DNA from: Pedosphaera sp.
GTDB lineage: Bacteria > Verrucomicrobiota > Verrucomicrobiia > Limisphaerales > UBA9464
Length of the DNA stretch: 8,368 bases
Direction: 5' to 3'
Assembly (NCBI GenBank): GCA_009695405.1
Contig: SIAZ01000161.1
Span: 1-8,368, forward strand
In this document: one piece after another, positions 1-4,813 of the stretch
How positions within the stretch are numbered: the stretch's first letter is position 1
Layout of the letters: every line of letters starts with the position of its first letter
Position numbers and translations under genes: made by a program
The notes under the pieces: generated by a model
What the model saw: the letters and a program-made list of their open reading frames with translations, nothing else
Databases searched by the model: none
Told to the model about the DNA's origin: nothing

Positions 1-165
1 GAACATGCCTTCGCGGTGATGAGCGGGCAGGCTGGGCGCATCTTCCAACGCTATGTCGGGCGAGCTCGCAACCAAGCGGCTATCGAGATGATGAATCTCT
101 GCTACAACCTCAAACGCTACGAGACTATCCTGCGCCTCAATCTCTATCCTCTTGCGGCAACCTGA
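1..165 (+). CDS. IS5-superfamily transposase, C-terminal fragment (cut by window edge)
   Basis: Reading frame 1 is open from the first base to a TGA at 163-165 and gives 54 residues starting EHAFAVMSGQAGR and ending LYPLAAT. The pattern EHxF, then a short basic stretch, RYVGRARN and MMNLCYNLKRY is typical of the C-terminal end of DDE transposases of the IS5/IS1182 type, where EHxFG carries the last catalytic acid and the L-x-N-L-x-R-x helix closes the protein. The first glutamate of the window is therefore probably the catalytic Glu; the two Asp residues lie upstream of the window. Whether the full gene is intact cannot be told. No terminal inverted repeat or target duplication could be identified downstream, so the right end of the element is not defined. 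Family assignment is from motif memory only. Confidence 0.75.
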   Translation, partial: EHAFAVMSGQAGRIFQRYVGRARNQAAIEMMNLCYNLKRYETILRLNLYPLAAT

Positions 166-303
166 GCGACTTCAAAAAATCGAACCCGACCGCCAAAACG
201 CATTCGTCAGACCTAACGAAACTCTTCCTACTCTTCTCGGAACCACCCGGTTCATTCCATCGAGCCGCAGACTGCCGTCGGTTTTTTTCCAAATTTCAAT
301 TTC

Positions 304-352
304 AAACGTCACGTTTCAAAAAGCTCGGTTTTTGGAAGTCCCCTTAAGGGGA
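304..352. repeat. Two adjacent short palindromes
   Basis: AAACGT-C-ACGTTT at 304-316 is a perfect 6-1-6 inverted repeat, and TCCCCTTAAGGGGA at 339-352 is a perfect 14-base palindrome, 22 bases apart. They lie between the end of the transposase fragment and the G-rich stretch. They could be part of an insertion-sequence end, a protein-binding site or chance. Neither is followed by a clean T-run that would make it a terminator. Confidence 0.4.
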
Positions 353-419
353 GTGATGTCAATAGGTTTTTTAAAACAATTTGCTTGATTTTCTTTTGGT
401 TGTATTGAGGGATGGATTT

Positions 420-522
420 TGAGGTATTGGGTCTGGCAGCCTTGGAGGGGTGCTTTGGGTTGGGTGTTGGGTGGTGTCGGGTTGTTCAACCACCGGCTAC
501 AGGCTAGGATGCCCCCTGCGGC
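420..522. repeat. Possible dispersed repeat unit with G-run array
   Basis: The + strand at 447-481 carries five runs of three or four G (447-450, 457-459, 462-464, 469-471, 479-481) separated by 6, 2, 4 and 7 bases, which meets the usual G3+N1-7 rule for a G-quadruplex. Next to it, on the minus strand, is the string GCATCCTAGCCTGTAGCCGG (about 493-512). It resembles interspersed non-coding sequence that I associate with planctomycete and verrucomicrobial genomes, where it produces spurious proline-rich frames. That resemblance is from memory and is unverified; the G-run pattern is directly visible. Confidence 0.35.
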
Positions 523-597
523 TTCGAGGGCTTCGTCGGCTAGGGCGTAACATTGCTGGAGAAAATACACCCTGAGCATCCGCTCCAGTCCGACGGT
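523..597 (-). pseudogene. IS5-group transposase remnant (N-terminal segment only)
   Basis: On the minus strand a 25-residue block reads TVGLERMLRVYFLQQ followed by CYALADEALE. It closely matches the N-terminal helix-turn-helix region of IS5-group transposases, where the usual form is P-P-V-G-L-E-R-M-L-R-I-Y-F-L-Q-Q-W-Y-x-L-A-D-E-A-L-E-D. Similarity stops abruptly on both sides: upstream residues do not look like the expected IEPHYPK segment, and downstream the frame runs into proline-rich non-coding sequence instead of the LYDSQALR segment. No DDE domain is present, so this is a short relic and not a functional gene. Its orientation is opposite to the transposase end at 1-165, and it belongs to a different IS5 subgroup, so the two are unlikely to be halves of one element. 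Confidence 0.6.
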
Positions 598-691
598 CAA
601 AACTCCGACAATAAAATTCTCGCGATTTTTTTTAAAATGGGTCAACATGATGGCCAGCAATCATTAACACGTTTCCATTGATCACTTTTCT

Positions 692-1480
692 ATGAACCTT
701 CGCGAATCCTTCTTTCTCCCGTCTTTGATCCTCGCAGGTAGTTTCCTGCTTTCTTGCTCGGACAGCCTTGCTGGTGTCGGAGTGGGTGCACGTCCTCCCA
801 GTGGTGCCACCGTTCTGCTGAATGGTTCCCGCGATACTCTCGATGATAAATGGATCTATTGGGAAGGCCCAGGCTTCAAATCCGCCCTTCCGATTAAATG
901 GAAGATTGTGGCCGATCCCGTTGACAAAGGCACCGTGGTTCAGACCGATGACCCCGTTGCAGCCGGTGGGAAATATGGCACTGCGGATATCGTGACCAAA
1001 AAAGCTTACCGTGATTTTCGGCTCCATATTGAATTCAACGTCGCTAAGCCCGGCGGAAACAGTGGAGTTTATCTTCAAAATCGCTACGAAATCCAAATCA
1101 TGGATGGTGATAAAACCAAACACGGCATGGGCGCAGTGATCAACGAGAGCGACTCACCTTACCACCTCTACAAAGGGTTAGGACAATGGAACTCCTATGA
1201 TATCAATTTTCGAGCCGCCCGTTTCAAAGACGGTCAGATGGTAGAAAAACCTTTAGTGACGGTCTATTTCAACGGTGTAAAGGCCCATACCAACCAAAAA
1301 ATTAACCAAGTCTGGGGCGGTCCAAACTCTGGAATTGACGGAGGGAATGATGGCGGCAAAGGCATTCAGGACACCCCCGGTGGCCTAAAACTGCAATGCG
1401 AAGGTCACGACGTGCGCTATCGCAACGCGTGGATTCAAGAGGTCGATCTTAAAACCGCTGAGACTGATTTTAAGGAATAA
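692..1480 (+). CDS. DUF1080 (3-keto-disaccharide hydrolase family) lipoprotein
   Basis: This 262-residue protein starts with a lipoprotein signal: a charged N-terminus (MNLRES), a hydrophobic stretch (about 7-20) and a lipobox LLSC with the acylated cysteine at residue 22. Residues about 38-256 form the DUF1080 domain (PF06439, a concanavalin-like jelly roll now named 3-keto-disaccharide hydrolase). Visible family motifs are DFRLHIEFNV (108-117), the GGNSGVYLQNRYEIQIMD core (121-138), GLGQWNSYDI (162-171), the TVYFNGVKAH strand (190-199) and the closing GGLKLQCEGHDVRYRNAWI strands (230-248). Family members cleave 3-keto-glycosides made by oxidoreductases, which fits the Gfo/Idh/MocA gene nearby. 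The product should sit in the outer membrane or periplasm. No clear Shine-Dalgarno precedes the ATG, but the signal peptide supports this start. A strong hairpin terminator follows. The substrate is unknown; some DUF1080 proteins have other uncharacterised roles. Confidence 0.9.
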   Translation: MNLRESFFLPSLILAGSFLLSCSDSLAGVGVGARPPSGATVLLNGSRDTLDDKWIYWEGPGFKSALPIKWKIVADPVDKGTVVQTDDPVAAGGKYGTADIVTKKAYRDFRLHIEFNVAKPGGNSGVYLQNRYEIQIMDGDKTKHGMGAVINESDSPYHLYKGLGQWNSYDINFRAARFKDGQMVEKPLVTVYFNGVKAHTNQKINQVWGGPNSGIDGGNDGGKGIQDTPGGLKLQCEGHDVRYRNAWIQEVDLKTAETDFKE

Positions 1481-1508
1481 TCCTGTCCTACCTCATCTCG
1501 GAGAAACT

Positions 1509-1550
1509 TCCCCGGTCATGGATCAAACCTTGGCCGGGGATTTTGATTCT
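1509..1550 (+). terminator. Rho-independent terminator after the DUF1080 gene
   Basis: CCCCGGTCA (1510-1518) pairs with TGGCCGGGG (1531-1539) with one G-U pair and an extra closing T-A pair (1509/1540). The 12-base loop is followed by ATTTTGATTCTT. It lies about 30 bases after the DUF1080 stop. The left arm and loop also receive the convergent small gene from the other side, whose last codons form the right arm, so the hairpin may serve both strands; the minus-strand T-run (AAGTTTCTC) is weaker. Confidence 0.75.
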
Positions 1551-1735
1551 TCCGGCTTGAGCAAGGTTGCACCTTTGATCAATCGACAAAATTCTTTTTT
1601 GGTCGTGTGATGATGGGTGCCATCGCGAGTGTTGAAGTCTTGGATGAATTTATATTCCACCTCAAGCCGCTCCCATTGAACGATTCGGTAGTAACCATCC
1701 AACGTCTTCCAGACCTGTCCTTGCTGCAATTTCAT
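1523..1735 (-). CDS. Small conserved protein of unknown function (70 residues)
   Basis: The frame encodes MKLQQGQVWKTLDGYYRIVQ and continues through WERLEVEYKF, GTHHH (39-43) and KKEFCRLIKGATLL (46-59) to a lysine/proline tail. It is compact, with an aromatic- and charge-patterned beta-rich N-terminal half and a basic segment. From memory it resembles small hypothetical proteins common in Verrucomicrobiota (MKLQxGQxWK...VEYK...GTHHxxTKKEFCRL), but no function is known and I assign none. There is no signal peptide or membrane segment, so it is probably cytoplasmic. I chose the ATG at 1735. A longer frame back to a GTG at 1804 would start inside the hairpin that ends the oxidoreductase transcript and adds residues that do not look like the conserved core. 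No convincing Shine-Dalgarno is seen. The last codons and stop lie inside the terminator hairpin of the convergent DUF1080 gene. Confidence 0.7.
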   Translation of the reverse strand: MKLQQGQVWKTLDGYYRIVQWERLEVEYKFIQDFNTRDGTHHHTTKKEFCRLIKGATLLKPEESKSPAKV

Positions 1736-1791
1736 CACCCAGATTGAAGCTCTCCACAGAGCCTGACAATCTTTTTCAGGTGGCAACGACG

Positions 1792-1831
1792 CCTCTAAAA
1801 TCACAATGTCCGGAAATAAATCCGGACATTG
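1792..1831 (-). terminator. Rho-independent terminator after the Gfo/Idh/MocA gene
   Basis: CAATGTCCGGA (1804-1814) and TCCGGACATTG (1821-1831) form a perfect 11-base-pair stem with a 6-base loop. Read on the minus strand it is followed by TGATTTTAGAG. It begins about 30 bases past the TAA of the oxidoreductase gene (1862). It separates that gene from the small protein gene downstream on the same strand. The T-run is short, so efficiency is uncertain, but stem perfection and position are good. Confidence 0.7.
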
Positions 1832-1861
1832 CGTACAGTATCGTAGAAGAATTTGGAGAGT

Positions 1862-3217
1862 TTACAGAGTCCAACCCGCGCGGTATTCGGGTTTCACAAA
1901 GCGATTCAGGGCCTCGTTATTGGTGACCCGCATTGCGGCTCCATCCCAAAGAATCTTTTCCCGAGCACGCACGGCGAGCGTACCCACCAAAATCGACTCG
2001 GTGAATGGACCGGCATAATCAAAATTGGACATCGCCACGGGGCCGCCTTTGCAAGCCTGAATCCATTCGATATGATGCCCCGGCGATCGAGGCAACGTCG
2101 GAGCGGGCGCCTCATAACCCTTAAAGTCTTGCTCAGGCAATAAAGTGAATTCAGCACCGTAATCATTCGGTGAGAAAAGCACACCCTTGTCACCCACAAG
2201 CAGGAGTCCGCTGTCCGAAAGTTTCTCAGGTAATTTGATCCCGTTGCCGACATACCGTGGTGGTCGGTTTCCGCCATCATACCAGAAATAGGTAACCGCT
2301 GGCATGTCACCGCGTGCCGGGAATTCATAGCGAATGATGGACTTACCCGCGTAAGTCTCGGTGTTAGTATCCGTGGAAACCATGGCTTCGGCACTGGTCG
2401 GGTGACCCAGTTTGAGTGCCATGAAAGCTAGATTCGCCGTGTGACACCCCATGTCACCAATCGCGCCCGTTCCGAAATCGAACCAACCGCGCCATTTGAA
2501 TGGCACATATGCAGGGTGATAAGGACGTGCCGCAACCGGGCCCAGCCAGAGATCCCAATCTAAGGTGCTCGGGACAGCGGGTTGATCGGTCGGACGACCG
2601 ACGAGTCCCTGTGGCCACACAGGTCGATTGGTCCAGACATGGACTTCTCTCACAGGGCCGATGGCTCCCGAACGGATGATTTCGACGCCCTTCCTCAAGC
2701 CAGAATGTGCCGTCCCTTGATTTCCCATCTGAGTCGCAACCCCCATCTCCTGGGCTACTTCACGCATGATGCGTGCTTCGTAAATCGAACGAGTGAGCGG
2801 CTTTTCGCAATAGCAGTGCTTACCCATTCTCATGGCCATCACGCTTGCCACGGCATGAGTGTGGTCAGGAGTGGCGACGACAACAGCGTCGATGCTATCC
2901 TTCATCTCCTCGAGCATCTTACGAAAATCTTTGAATTGCTTCGCGTTCGGGAATTTTTGGAATTGGCCCGCAGCTTGCGCCCAATCCACATCGCACAACG
3001 CGACAATATTCTCGCTTTTGACCCCATCGGTATCTCCGCCCCCCCGCCCGCCCGCTCCAATTACGGCAATATTCAATTTGCCATTGGCGGAAACCTTACG
3101 CGGGGCCGCGCCGGTTTTAGAAAGCCAGATATTGGGGAGTAAAGCTGCGCCGGTAGCTAGCAAGGATGTATTTGCAAGAAAACTTCGGCGAGACGAGGGA
3201 GTTGGTAAGTGGTTCAC
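1862..3217 (-). CDS. Tat-exported Gfo/Idh/MocA family oxidoreductase
   Basis: A 451-residue NAD(P)-dependent sugar oxidoreductase. The N-terminus has a twin-arginine signal (SSRRSFL, Arg10-Arg11), then a hydrophobic stretch and Ala-rich cleavage region up to about residue 38. The Rossmann domain starts at KLNIAVIGAGGRGGG (47-61). VVVATPDHTH (112-121) and the catalytic EKP lysine motif (EKPLT, 138-142) follow. The C-terminal alpha/beta domain contains RGWFDFGTGAIGDMGCHT (243-260), the usual GxxGDxGxH signature of the Tat-type, planctomycete/verrucomicrobial subgroup. Being exported folded, it probably carries a tightly bound cofactor, as glucose-fructose oxidoreductase of Zymomonas does; this is inference. 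The likely role is oxidising a sugar, perhaps to the 3-keto form used by the neighbouring DUF1080 protein. The start is GTG; the nearby ATGs are out of frame, and the Arg-Arg motif 10 residues in supports it. It is transcribed divergently from the isomerase-like gene. Confidence 0.92.
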   Translation of the reverse strand: MNHLPTPSSRRSFLANTSLLATGAALLPNIWLSKTGAAPRKVSANGKLNIAVIGAGGRGGGDTDGVKSENIVALCDVDWAQAAGQFQKFPNAKQFKDFRKMLEEMKDSIDAVVVATPDHTHAVASVMAMRMGKHCYCEKPLTRSIYEARIMREVAQEMGVATQMGNQGTAHSGLRKGVEIIRSGAIGPVREVHVWTNRPVWPQGLVGRPTDQPAVPSTLDWDLWLGPVAARPYHPAYVPFKWRGWFDFGTGAIGDMGCHTANLAFMALKLGHPTSAEAMVSTDTNTETYAGKSIIRYEFPARGDMPAVTYFWYDGGNRPPRYVGNGIKLPEKLSDSGLLLVGDKGVLFSPNDYGAEFTLLPEQDFKGYEAPAPTLPRSPGHHIEWIQACKGGPVAMSNFDYAGPFTESILVGTLAVRAREKILWDGAAMRVTNNEALNRFVKPEYRAGWTL

Positions 3218-3285
3218 CCCATCATTCCAACCTGATGCCCCTATTTCGTCAACACTAACCTTTTAGAAAAATCGTCAGATTCAGG

Positions 3286-3316
3286 TTGACGCACCGATTC
3301 TTTAGCTTTGTATAGC
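3286..3316 (+). promoter_or_regulatory. Possible sigma-70-type promoter of the isomerase-like gene
   Basis: TTGACG (3286-3291) resembles a -35 element and TATAGC (3311-3316) a -10 element, but the 19-base spacer is longer than optimal. They lie just before the ATG at 3335, in the 117-base region between the two divergent genes. On the other strand TTGACG (3252-3247) with a 17-base spacer to TGGAAT (3229-3224) could drive the oxidoreductase gene, giving a nearly leaderless mRNA. Both are weak calls. Confidence 0.3.
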
Positions 3317-3334
3317 CCAATCCTTAAACGAACT

Positions 3335-4162
3335 ATGAAAATATCTCTACAAAACCTCCTTCGCCTCGGCAGTCTGCTGATGGTGCTACTTGTTACCCAA
3401 GCTCCCGTCTCATTCGCGGCAGAGGGTGATTTAAAACTCGGCGTTCAAACGTGGACATTGCGAAACTTGAATTTCGACCAAGTCGTAGAATTTTGTGTCA
3501 AACATAAGATCAAGTATTTGGAAGTGATCGGTAACCACATGGATCCTAAGGCACCCCTGGAGGAGACTGCTCGTAAAAAAGCGATTCTCGATAAAAACGG
3601 GTTGGTGGCCTACAGCTTTGGTGTTGCGGGCACCTCATCCAACAAAGCAGAGGATCGTAAGCTATTCGAGTTTGCTAAGTATATGGGCATCAAAGTGATC
3701 ATCATCGAACCGGGTGATTACAAGGTGCTGGATCACATTGAGGAACTCGTGAAGGAGTATGATATCAAGGTCGCGATCCATAACCACGGCATCAAATCAA
3801 ATTATGGAAATCCCGCAGTTGTGCGCAATCTTCTCCAACACCGAGACCAACGAATTGGTGTTTGCCTCGATACAGGTTGGATCACAAGTGCTCGTTTTGA
3901 TGCCGCTGCTGTCTATAAAGAATACAAAGGGCGGGTCTATGATATCCATCTTAAGGACAAAAAGGTTCACGCCACCGAAAATGGTGATATCGCCACCGAC
4001 ACATTTATTGGGGAAGGAAGTGCCAATCTAAAAGGTCTTTTTAAAGTGCTCAAAGAAAGCGGTTACTCTGGGGTGCTCGCCATTGAAACCGACAACGACC
4101 TCAAGGATCCTACGGAACACATGACCAAAGCCATCAAATTTGTGGCTGAAAATAAGCCTTAA
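3335..4162 (+). CDS. Secreted sugar isomerase/epimerase-like TIM-barrel protein
   Basis: The protein (275 residues from the ATG at 3335) begins with a Sec signal peptide: KISLQNLLRLG, a hydrophobic core SLLMVLLV, and a probable cleavage after SFAA near residue 29. The rest is a xylose-isomerase-like TIM barrel (AP-endonuclease-2 family). Barrel strands and likely metal ligands are visible: GVQTWTLRN (36-44), YLEVIG (61-66), IIIEPGD with Glu125, VAIHNHG with His149 and His151, GVCLDTGW with Asp179, VYDIHLKDK with His205, and LAIETDND with Glu251. Family members isomerise or epimerise sugars or keto-sugars using a divalent metal. Export implies it acts on unphosphorylated sugar, unlike cytoplasmic sugar-phosphate members. 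An in-frame TTG at 3308 would add nine residues ahead of the signal peptide and is less likely. It is divergent from the oxidoreductase, suggesting a shared pathway. Exact substrate unknown. Confidence 0.88.
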   Translation: MKISLQNLLRLGSLLMVLLVTQAPVSFAAEGDLKLGVQTWTLRNLNFDQVVEFCVKHKIKYLEVIGNHMDPKAPLEETARKKAILDKNGLVAYSFGVAGTSSNKAEDRKLFEFAKYMGIKVIIIEPGDYKVLDHIEELVKEYDIKVAIHNHGIKSNYGNPAVVRNLLQHRDQRIGVCLDTGWITSARFDAAAVYKEYKGRVYDIHLKDKKVHATENGDIATDTFIGEGSANLKGLFKVLKESGYSGVLAIETDNDLKDPTEHMTKAIKFVAENKP

Positions 4163-4192
4163 TCTGTAAAGCAGGCAATTTTCAAGGATCAT

Positions 4193-4221
4193 TTGACAGA
4201 TTGGCGAGGTGATTGTAGTCT
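4193..4221 (+). promoter_or_regulatory. Possible promoter of the Fur/PerR-family gene
   Basis: A consensus -35 hexamer TTGACA (4193-4198) is followed after 17 bases by TAGTCT (4216-4221), a poor -10 (3 of 6 matches). A better -10-like TATAAC lies at 4227-4232 but at an unsuitable distance. The position, about 60 bases ahead of the start codon, is right for this gene. I see no clear 7-1-7 operator here, so autoregulation is not supported by sequence. Confidence 0.35.
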
Positions 4222-4281
4222 GAGATTATAACAACTGACTCCACATCTTTACTTGAGAGACCTCACCTAACGAGAAGTTTG

Positions 4282-4689
4282 GTGAATTCTGGGCTTCGTT
4301 GTACTCCGCAGCGGTTGGAAGTATTTGAGGTTGTTGCACACAGCGGTGACCATCCCACGGCGGAAGAGATTTTTAAGCGAGCCAAGCGCACGATGCCTGA
4401 TCTATCGTTCGCAACGGTCTATAATTGTCTCAGCGCATTGGTGCAGCATGGGTTGGTGCGGCAAGTAACGCTGGATCGTGCTCCTGCTCGATTTTGCCCC
4501 AATATGCGGGAACATTGCCATTTTTATTGCGATACGTGCGGGGCAGTTCTCGACATTGACTTGCCTCAAGGCGGGAGTGCCCAATTAGCACCACTGCCAG
4601 CAGGGTATCGTATTTCTAGCTTTGACCTGTCACTTCGCGGAACCTGCACCCATTGTAACGAATCCGCGACCAAACCCTGCTGCAATTAA
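4282..4689 (+). CDS. Fur/PerR-family metal-dependent transcriptional regulator
   Basis: A 135-residue Fur-family protein with a winged-helix DNA-binding half (1-65) and a metal-binding dimerisation half. The LRCTPQR motif (5-11), HPTAEEIF (24-31) and the recognition helix SFATVYNCL (42-50) are visible; TVYN is the PerR form. Aligning by eye to Bacillus subtilis PerR, ligands His37, His91, His93 and Asp104 correspond to His24, His78, His80 and Asp91, but Asp85 is replaced by Cys72 (RFCPN). Two CxxC pairs (83/86 and 122/125) would form the structural zinc site, and two more cysteines end the protein. The first helix is about ten residues shorter than in PerR. GTG at 4282 is preferred: GAGAAG lies four bases ahead; a TTG at 4279 is the alternative. 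It sits directly upstream of sufBCD and a Fur/PerR-type operator, so it likely controls iron-sulfur assembly. Whether it senses iron, peroxide or another metal is open. Confidence 0.9.
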   Translation: MNSGLRCTPQRLEVFEVVAHSGDHPTAEEIFKRAKRTMPDLSFATVYNCLSALVQHGLVRQVTLDRAPARFCPNMREHCHFYCDTCGAVLDIDLPQGGSAQLAPLPAGYRISSFDLSLRGTCTHCNESATKPCCN

Positions 4690-4698
4690 CTGGCATCA

Positions 4699-4722
4699 GA
4701 GGGCTTAAGTCCTCGAAATTTT
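4699..4722 (+). terminator. Weak hairpin terminator after the regulator gene
   Basis: GAGGGC (4699-4704) pairs with GTCCTC (4709-4714), one G-U pair included, around a TTAA loop, followed by GAAATTTTCC. It starts ten bases after the regulator stop codon. The stem is short and the T-run only four bases, so it may only partly separate the regulator from sufB. Confidence 0.4.
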
Positions 4723-4763
4723 CCGACAGATAGAACTGGACAAAAACGCGTGTTCGCCCTAGT

Positions 4764-4778
4764 TTAGAATCATTCTAA
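4764..4778. promoter_or_regulatory. Fur/PerR-type operator (perfect 7-1-7 inverted repeat) before sufB
   Basis: TTAGAAT-C-ATTCTAA is a perfect 15-base inverted repeat 35 bases upstream of the sufB ATG. It matches the 7-1-7 layout of Fur-family boxes and differs from the Bacillus PerR box TTATAATNATTATAA only at one symmetric pair (G for T at position 4, C for A at position 12). Two -10-like hexamers overlap it, TAGAAT (4765-4770) and TCTAAT (4774-4779), each five of six to consensus, although no good -35 is seen at the right distance. Binding here would block RNA polymerase. The adjacent Fur/PerR-family gene is the obvious candidate to bind it. Confidence 0.65.
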
Positions 4779-4813
4779 TTAAGGATCCAGTGTTCCCTTG
4801 GACGGTTTGAAGT

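Larger units (their letters stand above)
166..522. other. Intergenic stretch beside IS remnants, no gene seen
   Basis: No convincing coding region is visible between the transposase stop and the IS remnant further right. Short frames on both strands translate into low-complexity, proline-rich or basic sequence. The stretch is AT-rich with T runs in 275-420 and becomes strongly G/T-rich on the + strand in 420-485. It holds two short palindromes (304-316 and 339-352) and a G-run array (447-481), listed separately. It probably includes the non-coding right end of the first insertion sequence, but its boundary is not visible. Confidence 0.6.

Noticed and set aside
316..660. A 114-residue minus-strand reading frame as a real gene
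   Set aside because: Only about 25 residues resemble a transposase; the rest is proline-rich, low-complexity sequence without domain structure. Treated as an IS relic plus non-coding DNA.
632..1123. Minus-strand 163-residue frame over the DUF1080 gene
   Set aside because: Shadow of the DUF1080 coding sequence, which has a lipoprotein signal and clear domain motifs on the + strand.
1736..1804. Upstream GTG start for the small minus-strand protein (93 residues)
   Set aside because: The GTG lies in the terminator hairpin of the preceding gene, and the extra residues do not look like the conserved core; the ATG at 1735 fits better.
2582..3142. Long + strand frame (186 residues) opposite the oxidoreductase gene, and another at 2859-3266
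   Set aside because: Both lie antisense to a clear Gfo/Idh/MocA gene, have no recognisable motif, and are explained by its codon composition.
4210..4235. Possible autoregulatory Fur/PerR box in front of the regulator gene
   Set aside because: TTGTA...TAACAA gives only five matching outer positions and no 7-1-7 core, much weaker than the perfect repeat before sufB.
4737..4770. TGGACA as -35 with TAGAAT as -10 for sufB
   Set aside because: The spacer is 22 bases, outside the usable range, so a complete promoter is not claimed although the -10-like elements are mentioned.
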